Assembly (NCBI GenBank): GCA_037447655.1
Contig: JBBHKE010002705.1
Coordinates: forward strand, 1-64,000
Source of the DNA: Zygnema cylindricum
Taxonomy: Eukaryota > Streptophyta > Zygnematophyceae > Zygnematales > Zygnemataceae
Length of the DNA stretch: 64,000 nt
Reading direction: 5' to 3'
Each line of letters begins with the position of its first letter. The first letter of the stretch is position 1. The notes under the pieces are model-generated. The model was not told where the DNA came from, did no database searches, and saw only the letters and a program-made list of their open reading frames with translations. The position numbers and the translations under genes were made by a program. This document shows, in pieces, positions 46,986 through 55,921 of the stretch.

Positions 46986-49044
46986 ATGGAAATTGGAACC
47001 GAAGGGATTACCGGGTATTTTGTTAAGATATGACGATCACTCAAAAGGTTCTAGTGTCTTTGTGTTTAAGAGGCAGAAAAATAGTTGTAGCACAAAATAT
47101 TATTGTAAAAGATAAGCTTGACTCCATAGATTTATTTCAAATGACAGAGCAGCAAAAGCAACAAAAGGTAAAGGAGTATGTCATTTTAGATTGCATGCAA
47201 GAAATTGTCCCGCAGATTCAACATTTTCCGGCGGTGACTCCGGAGTTAGACTCTCTCCAATTTCCTCAACAAATTCAGGTCCAACCGGACCAACAGCGGT
47301 CAGTACACACAGATCGCAACCAGCGTAATCAGCGCAATGCGCGGCATCCGACGATCTCAGCCTCTGAATTTCCGGGTGGAAGAAGATCTAGCAGCTGCCT
47401 GCAAGCAAGCTCTCACTTTGCCTACTCGGCAGCCTCGAGGAGCCTTTGACTATTTAGGAGGCCTTCTCATCACCAGAACGAAATCACTGGATTGAGGTAG
47501 CAAACGATGTAATGAAGTCCTTCATGAAGGCTCAAACATGGGAGCTTGTGGACCTTCCTCCGGACAGAAAAGCGATCGACAACAAATGGGTATTCAAGGT
47601 GAAGTTAAATCCCGATAAAACCATTGAACGTTATAAGGCCAGACTTGTGGCAAAGGGGTATAATAAGAAGGAATGTCAGCTCAGATCGGACAATGGCGGT
47701 GAATATACATCAAAAGAATTTGAAACCATTTTACTCGAGGAGATTTCCGACAATTACGATTTTGCTGTCCCTAGCTGCTTTAGAAGATATGGAAATTCAT
47801 CAGATGGATGTAAAGACGACCTTTTTGCATAGAGAACTTGAAGAGACCATTTACATGCAGTAGCCTGAAAATTAAGCAGAACTAGGAAAAGAGCACTTAG
47901 TATGCAAGTTGCTAAAATCTCTGCATGGCCTAAAACAGGCCCCCAGACAGTGGAATCTGAAACTTGATGAATTTTTGACTAGCCTAGGATTCCAAAGGAT
48001 AAGTACTGACCACCCTGTCTAGGTTCTAAAGGGTGAAAATAGGATAGTGTATATGCGGTGTATGTAGATGATTTACTATTAATAAGCAAATCAATGGCTG
48101 AAATTAACAAAATCAAAACTGCTCTAAACTCACGGTTCGAGATGAAAGACCTTGCTGAGGCAAAATATATTTTGGGTATCCAGGTAGAGATGGTCAAAAA
48201 TAAAAAAGTAATAAAATTGACTCAAAAAGAGGCTATTGGAAACATGTTAGATGAGTAGAGAATGCGGGGGCCAATAGGATGCCTAACTCCAATGGAGTTT
48301 CGGTAGAAGTTAGAGGGACAAGAGACAGATAGGTGTCATTGTTAGCGAGTATTTAAAATCAGGGGAGAATGATTCTATGACATAAATACCTTATAGACAG
48401 ATAGTGGGAAGCTTAATATATGTCATGAATTGTACCCGTCTTGACATTGCTGCAGCGGTCGGGGTACTAAGCAGGAGTCTAGAGAATCCGAGAAAATCTG
48501 ATTTTGATGCAGCAAGGAAAGTCTTAAGATATTTGGCAGGAATAAAGACCTGAAACTCACTCTAGACGGAGGAGAAGTGAAGCTGCAAACGTGGAGTGAT
48601 GCAAGCTATGGCGACATGCCTAGTCGGAAATCCACCTCAGGATTCGTCCTACAAATTGGGAACGGTACTTGCTGTTTGAGCAGCAAACTTCAAAATGTTA
48701 CAGCACAGTCGACAATGGAGTGAGAATAAATGGCAGCAAGCTCGGCCCTCAAAGAAATCTTATGGGTAAAATCTATTTTACAAGAACTGGGATACATGCA
48801 GGTTGGCCCACAGGTGATCTGGTGTGATAACCAGGCTGCCATTGCCATGGCTTCTAAACCGAGTCATCACTTCAAAAGCAAACACATGGATGTAAGATTA
48901 CACTTTGTAAGAGAATTTTTTTTCTCTAGAGTGTTTAAATTATTTTTTTTGCCAGATGCAAAAATGATTGCTGATATGCTCACTAAAGCTCTTCCTGCTC
49001 CTAAGCTGAAGTATTGTAGGGACGCAGTGGGATTAAGTGAATAG
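46986..49044 (+). pseudogene. copia integrase C-terminus, RT and RNase H (B)
   Basis: After WKLEPKGLPGILL a frameshift leads into the spacer (47030-47449) with SEFPGGRRSSSCLQASSHFAYSAAS. RT starts at ETWELVD-like AQTWELVDLPPDRKA and WVFKVKLNPDKTIERYKARLVAKGYN, is interrupted by the 65-bp integrase-derived insert at 47677-47741, and resumes with MDVKTTFLH. The catalytic YVDD is intact (48061-48072). RNase H pieces include SRKSTSGFVLQIGNGTC and WCDNQAAIAMASKP, ending at DAVGLSE (49044). Multiple shifts; not functional. Confidence 0.87.
47677..47741 (+). repeat. 65-bp copy of integrase sequence inserted in RT (B)
   Basis: This stretch is identical over 65 bp to 46634-46698 of the same element (the segment coding for SDNGGEYTSKEFE). 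It replaces about 40 bp of RT that are present in element A (from ERIHFEETF on). Confidence 0.93.
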
Positions 49045-49194
49045 TTGAAATGCTACATTTCTATACTGCCACGCTGCGATAAGTCCAACATTGAGATGTA
49101 GTAGGACTGGGTGAATTGCTAATTGCTATATTGTTATGCTGCGATGCCGCTCTAATTTGTCATCGTAGCTGCGCTGGTATACTTTGACTAAAGC

Positions 49195-49204
49195 TTTAGG
49201 GGAG
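49195..49204 (+). promoter_or_regulatory. Polypurine tract of B
   Basis: TTTAGGGGAG ends directly at the 3' LTR. Confidence 0.75.
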
Positions 49205-50027
49205 TGTTGTTTTTGGTAAGCTTTCAGTATTAACAAATTAGTAGGACAATAGAAAGCTAGTAATTTGTAGCGTAATTTTCACAAAGACATGTGTCATCAC
49301 TTAAGTGCAGTACAGGACAACGCAACTACGACGCAGACAGAACAGCGCAGCTTCCATGCAGAGAGAGCAGCACAGTTACTCAGCAGCGCAGCTGCTAGGC
49401 AGACGGAGCAGCGCAGCAACGAAGCTCCGACACAGACAGGACAACGCAGCTGCGGTCACTTTAGATATGATCCGTATAGACAACGCAGTTGCGATTGATA
49501 TGAATCAAGTCAATGGATGAGATTCATAAGAGTATCACAAGTGATTTAGCGGACAAGTATTTGTACAATCACTTAATATAGATTTTGAGTAATATTGACT
49601 GTACGATGAGAGATTGGGTTGGCATGACTAGGAACACGTAGATCTCAGTAGGTGGGTTGATTTTGGACGTACCTCTTAGGTACACTTGTATCGGAGGTAG
49701 AACACCGAAAGTATAAGACTTAGGACTTAGAGCATTTTATGTATCCAGACTTCCAAGTAGTAAAACTGCAGACAGTTTTTGGGAAACTTCTGAGTAATAT
49801 ATCTTAAGTGTTGTTCGGTCAATTGTACTGAAACTTTGGGAGTTGTCATTGTTTATGCTGCTCTAAACTTTGATAGAGCTATGTGAAGTTTGGATAGGTA
49901 TATAAGATTTGGTGAGCACTTGTAAACAGGTGTTTGGTAAGATTCTTGATACCTTTTGTGAGTGTATCATGTCTACTTCTACTACTACTGCTGCGCCTCC
50001 ACCTGGACCGGTGGTTGTAGAACAACA
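49205..50027 (+). repeat. 3' LTR of B
   Basis: 823 bp. Compared with the 5' LTR it has additional GCAGC/GACGCAGACAG units at about 49340-49440 and lacks a piece near the CCGCACCCGCGG of the other copy. Retains the gag ATG at 49969-49971. Confidence 0.93.
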
Positions 50028-50032
50028 GTAAC

Positions 50033-50568
50033 TAGCCTATAAACTATATAGTAAAACACTATTTCATAATGCACAACGCTAAAGATAAATGTTTTGTCAG
50101 GTTTTCCTAATCTAGAGCCGTACTCATAATGTTACTTGTTGAGTCAACAAGTGTATAATATATCCAACTTGATGTTGGAAACTTGTTCGAATATCTGAAT
50201 TGCTTACGATGCATATCGTCACCTGTGGTCCCGCTCAAAATTCAACCGTCAATTCGATAGAGATCGACGTCCGATGTTCACTCTTTACAATTGTGTTCCC
50301 AGATGTCCGGTTCATTTCCGATCCGCCCGATTTGCCGAAGTTACTCGTTTGATAGGCGCCATTTGTCCAAGACCATTCCGTATTTCATGCGTTTGTCTGA
50401 AATGTCGACGGGTGTCTCATAAGACCGTACAGAATACTTTTGGACAATATTTTACTGTCACACTATTCAAAGTAAGTATTACATCTCACATTCCCACAAA
50501 ATATTCTAAGTGTTATTTCTCCCCTCACAGCACTATCTACCGAGGATAAAGTTTTTTAAAAAACAAGA
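50033..50568 (-). repeat. 5' LTR of C, outer part
   Basis: Continuation of the LTR interrupted by B (aligned with 39017-39553). Its outer end should read CAACA but reads CAAGA, and it abuts the LTR of gypsy element H. Confidence 0.85.
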
Positions 50569-50572
50569 AACA

Positions 50573-51507
50573 TACCTCGAAAATCCAAAAGGACACAGAG
50601 ATAACACGAAATAACTCCCGGTAGCCCCGATGACCGGTACGATCCTCCTTCACACCTCGATTTCCGCAGATGGGAACCGACTTGACTCTTCTCAGTTTCA
50701 AATGGCAAAAGTCAAGATCGCCCAAAAGGAATGATAGTGCCAACTGACCACCCAAACTACGACCTCTAATTAAGACAAATCCAAATCAAGATGGCAAAAG
50801 AGTCGAACATTCAAGCAAAACAAATATTCTCTAAAAGAAGGTTTGTTCAAAATTTTCTGATGGATCTCACAAGAGATTGTACTAAAACATTAACCAATCT
50901 CCTTCGACGCCAAGTTCGTTATAGAAGCAAAGTTTGTCCTGCTGAAAGTGCCAAAGTCAAAGCAATACTAGGAGCCAATCAACGGCCAAGAATTGTTATC
51001 GTACAGATAAAAGACACAACAGGTTGTACTACACCCAGGGCAAAAAGTTAGGCGACTAGCTCCGGCTGGATTTGAAGACAAATGTCTTTTTATGATACAC
51101 TCTTGAGCAACAAAGTCTTGAATTGACGTGAAATGCCTAACTTTGACTCAAAGTAATAAATGCTCTGCCCGTCTAGTAGACATGTACTAACATCCTAATG
51201 ATAGCCAACAGCAAAATCTACAAGACTATCCCAAAAGTTACATGGCGTTCCACAATGAAGCCCCCAACAAGTGCAGGTGTCAACTGGTCGCATGACACAT
51301 AATGGTAATCTTTGAATCGAAATAACTCCGTTCTCCCGCCTCTGTTCGGTGTGAAATAAAGTGCGTTCCGCTCAGTTTAGAAAATAGAAGAATTTTGTCT
51401 GGCTGGGTACACTCTTTTATCCGTACTCCGAGGACCGTACAGAGGAAAAAGAGCCCGGAAAACCTTGGTGAAATAAAGGGTTGCTTGTGGAGCATAAGAG
51501 CTTGACA
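50573..51507 (-). repeat. Probable 3' LTR of H
   Basis: On the minus strand it starts TGTCAAGCTC at 51507. It aligns, with many differences, to 60228-61165 read on the plus strand: shared words include GAACGGAACGCAC/GAGCGGAACGCAC, GTCAAAGCAATAC, CCAAAAGAAGGTTTGTT (complement) and GGCGATCTTGAC. Starting at the same TGTCAAGCTC supports an LTR. Its far end is cut by element C. Confidence 0.65.
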
Positions 51508-52029
51508 GGTGTCGAGCGTGCTTGAGAATCATGAAAGGAGGGCCCACTACCCGTGGTAGTCGACATCTGATTCTTGCAAATAACCCCCATAATGGGAATG
51601 CTTCCCATAATAATGATGATGCCCTCTGCTGCCCGGATCCCTCTTATAGACATGCATGCAAAATAGGAATGAGGTTATGGGAGGGCTAAAAGATATCCCC
51701 TCCCCCTCCCTTTCCCCACTTGGCCGAGAAAAGGGATTAGGTTCTATGTAATTGAGCCGGTGTCCGAATTTCCACCCCTCTTAGTCAACCGTGACTAAGA
51801 CATAAAAATCATTACCCGCCTAATTAGCAGTTCCCGTAGAACTATGTGTTGGAGGGTAGAGTGCGTGGCTCCCACGAAGAAGGGAGACAGGCTGAATAAC
51901 AACACTGACCGCACTAATGGCAGATTCACACGTGGCCCCACGCTCACGACAAGCTGCATGCTGATGATCGAAAAGAGGATCTGCTAAGTAAGTCAAGTGA
52001 AAAAAGGGTTCGTCCTCCAGTCCACGAAC
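51508..52029 (-). other. 3' noncoding part of H with guanine-run tract
   Basis: No reading frame of note. On the minus strand positions 51718-51697 form four guanine runs (4, 3, 5 and 4) separated by AAA, A and A. This could serve as a polypurine tract or fold as a G-quadruplex, but it lies about 190 bp before the presumed LTR start. Confidence 0.5.
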
Positions 52030-52882
52030 ACGGCAATGAGCTAATTGATCTGATTCTCCTTAATTTTTCGACCATCCTTCCCCTCCAGTGTAAGAACTCC
52101 CTTCTTCGAAACCTCTATATCTTTCAAAATCACCCCCTTTGCATAAATATCAAGCGTGTCCTTCTTCTATTGCATCCAATATACTAAGTCCCCTGGGATA
52201 AGTCGTCGCTGCCGAGTACATAATTCCCGCTCCGGCGTTGAGAATACCACAACTGATCCCTATACTGAGCGATCTGTAAATTCCCTACGGCGTGAGGCAT
52301 CTCTAGGTTGAAGATTTTTGCTCTATCGCGGATCAATTTTTCAACCTTTCCCTTGTCAACAATCTTTGGGAGGACCACCGCTTCGGTTAAGGTGCCCCCG
52401 GGCAGGATGGGATGCCGTCCGAATAAAATGAAGTAAAGGCTATAGGAGTGGAGAGAGGCCTGTTTGGTGAATTTGTATCCCATGGCGATCGAAGGCACCC
52501 TTCGGTCCCACTCTCCCAAATCTTCTTCCACTGCATATTTCCGTAGTGACCGCTTCACTGTCTGTACGCACCTTTTAGCCAAACCGTCGGCTTGGGGGTG
52601 ATCGCGGCTTGTTAGTCGATGATTGATGAGGAATTTCTCCAAAAGATTGGTAAATTCTCCGACAAATTCGGACACTTGGTGTGTTAGAACCTCTGCAGGC
52701 GCCCCAAACTGTGACAGCACCCTCTGTAAGAAAGTATATAGAATTGACTTGGACACTTTCCGCAGAAAAACCACCAACTCTATCCATTTTGAAAAATGTT
52801 CTATCATGACTAACACTAAACGATTCCCCCTTCTACTGGTCGGAAAAGGTCCCAAAAGATCTAAAGACCACCGATAAAACAT
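52030..52882 (-). pseudogene. gypsy integrase core and C-terminus (H)
   Basis: The open frame 52882-52184 starts at FYRWSLDLLGPFP (first catalytic Asp present). The second Asp should be in VLTDxGSEF but reads VLTHQVSEF, and the catalytic Glu of ADGLAERCVQ is Lys (ADGLAKRCVQ). Two of three catalytic residues are lost. QASLHSYSLYFILFGRHPILPGG is typical of this branch. After a frameshift near 52190 the C-terminal module continues to about 52030 (GVILKDIEV, LTLEGKDGRKI). No chromodomain is visible. Confidence 0.88.
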
Positions 52883-52907
52883 CCTCCAGATAGGGAGAGA
52901 ATAAAGC

Positions 52908-54098
52908 TATTGAAATTTAAGTATTTTTTAGGTATAGAGATTGTAAAATAAAAAGGCAAAAATGGGACACTGACAACCTACCTCTAACTCTTCACTCAAG
53001 TCCCCACACTTGTCGCAGTCACTGAAGACTTGAAGAGGAGTTAGATCCATGGCTGCCTAGGCTGTCCAAAGTGGACAGGAAGGCAATTCTTAATAGAGTT
53101 ACCTAAAAGGTGTGACAGACCCAGGATTTGATCCTGGTACCTGCCGTCCATCAAACTAGCCGTTCGCTTTAACCAACAAGTCTAAATACAGTGCTAGAGT
53201 ACAATAGGTTTGACAAATATTTATATTTTTACACGTAGACTAGTTCGTCTAACAGGAATAGATACGTAATGCATAGATACAGTTTTGTATAGTACGGAGT
53301 ACGATTTAATGTATTTTATGAAACGGATACTGCGCATTTGTTTCGAACTCAAAACAAATATCGTACGTTTATTTTCAACGGCTACAGTTGTATCCGGTTT
53401 GATCGGACGGCCACGATAGGCGCCGCGATCACCGATTATGTACTTTTGGCGTTTTTCAGTCATCACCACGTCATGTGACACGTGGCGCAACAATTTTGGA
53501 ATGCGGCGACTCCGGAGATTGCGGTAACAAATTCGGCTATGACACGTGTCGACATTTTGGCCATGTTGTACAATGGCCATACAGAAAGTACACCGGCACC
53601 TGTACTTTTCTTTACGACACATTAATTTGATTGGTGCCGTACTTCAGTAGATAGAGTTTTAGAGAGGGAATAGGACTTAGAAAATTTTGGGTAAGTAGCT
53701 GCCTCTCCCAGAGAGCACCTTGTATAAATGGCAAACTTTGGTCAGCCATAACAATTAATTTACTTGACCATTTTCAGTGATTCTTTTTGCTGCGGACTCA
53801 GGGGAGTCCATGCTACATAGGGGTGTAGTTAGTCAGAGTGTTTGCTTGCTAGGGTGGTTGCATTTTTAAGGGAAAGTCAAAGTGGGGAATGTTATCCAAC
53901 AGTCATATTCTAACTTTGCATTCTGTGGTGGAACTGAGCACACACAAAGTCTTATTTCACAAGGGTGAAGCTATATTGGGGTTCTGACTGTCAAGGGGTC
54001 AGTCATTTGGGTTTATATCAAGTTAGGAGTCGACATTATCTAGATTAGCTTCTTTGGATCTGCCTACTCTGAGGGCCAATGGAGGTATCAGAGTTTCA
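52908..54098 (+). repeat. 5' LTR of F
   Basis: The first bases are TATTGAAATT instead of TGTTGAAATT. It ends GAGTTTCA. ATG at 54079-54081 opens MEVSEF into the LTR edge. Shared motif TAGGACTTAG at 53671-53680. A tRNA-like segment lies antisense at about 53105-53187. Very similar to the 3' LTR. Confidence 0.93.
53105..53187 (-). other. tRNA-like (pol III type) segment inside the F LTR
   Basis: On the minus strand GTTGGTTAAAGCG resembles a tRNA A box and D loop, and about 50 nt further CCAGG-ATCAAAT-CCTGG forms a 5-bp T stem with a seven-base loop (B box with one change from GGTTCAAATCC). The anticodon stem and acceptor stem do not pair properly, so this is not a working tRNA gene. The same segment is in the other LTR (about 56118-56202). 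Confidence 0.4.
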
Positions 54099-55199
54099 GG
54101 TTATGGGCCCACATTCTTAGGTGCCTATGTTTGATGGAACAGGCTTCACTTATTGGGCGTTTACAATGGAGGGATTCCTTTTCGAGAAGCACTTATGGGG
54201 AATTGTTGCGGGACAAGTGAGATGTCCGCCACCTGGCTTTGGAGGAGCTTACTATGGAGAATCATCTGAGGCTGCCCAGAATATCATCCGGAGTTCAGAT
54301 GCAACGGAAGGTGAAGGGAAAAACCTTTCCGTGGATGGGGAAATAGGGGAGAAGGAAAAAAAGACACCTATGGTGAGGGGAGCTAGGCTCTCAGCTATGG
54401 TACAACATGTAGGGATTAAAACTGAAGAAAATGACAGAAAAATATAGGAATACAAAAACACTATAGCAAAACATCTCATACTTAGATATGTGTCTAAGTC
54501 GATAGCTATCACTCTTTTAAGTCTAACCAAGTCTTAGAGATATGGGAAGCACTAAGTCAGATTTATAAGAGTGAGACTATTTAAAGGCAGCAATTAGTAA
54601 AACAGGAAATAAAGGCCTATGTTTATAAAGGCGGTAGCATGATAGAGTTTTGCAATGATATTGCTGCATTATATGTTGAGCTAGCTAGTGCGGGATATGT
54701 AGAATCTGAGGAGAGTAAGATTAATACACTACTTATGAAACTCCCAGATGAGTACGAAAACATCATTTGTCGTATGCAGGCACTTGATGGTTCCTCATGG
54801 ACTTGGAGCTTTACCATAGGGATAATTCTTGTGAGGGAAAGCACTTTGGAGCTTCGTAGGGGAAGTGACACGGTGAATGCATTTACAGCTGGTGGTGATT
54901 GGCGGAAGCGTGATGAGAGAAACGGTGGTGACGAGCGGAAGCGTGATGAGAGGAAGAAAGACAAAGGTAAACCTTATCGGAACTTAGGTGGAAAAAGAGG
55001 GAGAGGAAAAGAAAGGGGAGCTTTGAAAAAGGGGGTTTTCTTCTTCTGTAGGGAACCGGGTCATTATATGGAGGAATGCCCTTGTTTGGAAAAACTTAGA
55101 AGTTGGAATGGGGAAGAGAGAAAAGCACACAGAAATTCCACGAAAGCAACAGTGTGCTTTTGGAGGTATAAGGGAAGTAAAGAGAGAGGAGATACTTGA
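54079..55199 (+). pseudogene. copia gag (F)
   Basis: Start at the LTR ATG (54079), MEVSEFQ then V-M-G across the primer site. A TAG at 54118-54120 precedes VPMFDGTGFTYWAFTMEGFL, a copia Gag N-terminal motif. Further stops occur near 54447 and between 54447 and 54639. The frame from 54639 (MIEFCNDIAALYVEL, LLMKLPDEYENIICRMQAL) is the capsid C-terminal part. After an Arg/Lys/Asp-rich repeat region comes a degenerate zinc knuckle FFFCREPGHYMEEC, where the first Cys is Phe. Confidence 0.82.
54099..54111 (+). promoter_or_regulatory. Primer binding site of F
   Basis: GGTTATGGGCCCA directly follows the LTR. All 13 bases are complementary to the conserved initiator tRNA-Met anticodon arm TGGGCCCATAACC. 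Confidence 0.9.
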
Positions 55200-55782
55200 G
55201 GGAATTCAAAATATTGAGGATTGTTTCATAGATATTTTGGAAACAGAAAACTGGTCGGAAAGGGAGACTTCAACGGATTTCGAGGAAAGAGGAGAATTAA
55301 TTCTAGAGGGGGTTTTAAAGGATAGGGGAGAAGAGAAATATTTGACTAAAGGTTTAGGGGAGAAAAAATATTTATTGGGAATTAAAATAGAAAGTGATAG
55401 TGGAAAGAATTCCATGGGAGAGAGTGTGGGAAGTTCACAAAATGGGGTAATTATCATGGATAAAAATATGAGTACGGAAGATGTAGATCTTATGAGGAAC
55501 TTAGTGGGGACTAGTGTTTTTTGGGAATATTTGGGGGTGGATGGATTTGACATCACTACTTGGTATGATGTCGCTTGTGAAGATGTGCCTGTAAAAGGGT
55601 TATCATCCGGGTATGTGTTGCAGGTTGGGGATGGGGCTGACTGTTGGAAATGCAAAAGGGAAAGTAGATTCTGGTTGGATGAAAAGGGGAGAAGGTGGAT
55701 AAAATCTTTGATCGGATTTATGAAAAACGGCATTCAAAATAAAACGTATGATCAACAAGATGAAATTATTTTGGTCATCTAA
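55108..55782 (+). pseudogene. Remnant of copia RT C-terminus and RNase H, fused downstream of gag (F)
   Basis: The open frame of 224 codons overlaps the end of gag in another frame. GEKKYLLGIKIES matches the RT C-terminal segment of the other elements (KYILGIQVE), and TTWYDVACEDVPVKGLSSGY with LQVGDGADCW matches the RNase H segment WSDASYxDMPSRKSTSGF and LQIGNGTCCW. RNase H motifs are partly lost. The protease, integrase and RT catalytic core that should lie between gag and this part are deleted. Whether the intact frame has any function is unknown. Confidence 0.7.
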
Positions 55783-55908
55783 TACACTTTCTTAAATATA
55801 AAAGTATTCGCTTGAAGCTTCATGAAGGAAAAATGAAAAATGAAAGGAAAATATATATATATATATGTATTTGTTGTATTTGATGGGAGTTGAAAGTAAG
55901 TAGACTAG

Positions 55909-55921
55909 AAAATAAGGGGAG
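55909..55921 (+). promoter_or_regulatory. Polypurine tract of F
   Basis: AAAATAAGGGGAG directly before the 3' LTR. An AT dinucleotide run lies about 60 bp upstream (55850-55866). Confidence 0.75.

Larger units (their letters stand above)
44124..50027 (+). mobile_element. Ty1/copia element B, full length, inside the LTR of C
   Basis: 5904 bp with LTRs of 796 and 823 bp and a perfect target duplication GTAAC (44119-44123 and 50028-50032). The empty site is preserved in the other LTR of C. Protein sequence is closest to A and Z. Order gag, PR, INT, RT, RH. Many stops and shifts are present, and a 65-bp piece of the integrase gene has been copied into the RT gene. Confidence 0.95.
38838..50568 (-). 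mobile_element. Ty1/copia element C, split by element B
   Basis: Minus-strand copia element, about 5.8 kb without B. The left (3') LTR is cut short: it stops at TGCCCTTTGG where the right LTR continues for about 250 bp to the primer site. The two outer flanks do not match (satellite on the left, gypsy H LTR on the right), so a deletion has removed the end of the LTR together with the original left flank. Gag, protease, integrase, RT and RNase H are all recognisable and all interrupted. Confidence 0.92.

Noticed and set aside
53105-53187. A functional tRNA gene
   Set aside because: Anticodon and acceptor stems do not pair; only the T arm is convincing.
53221-53622. 133-codon antisense ORF present in both LTRs of F (also 56235-56636)
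   Set aside because: Presence in both copies follows from LTR identity. No recognised domain, and differences between the copies include replacements without a sign of constraint.
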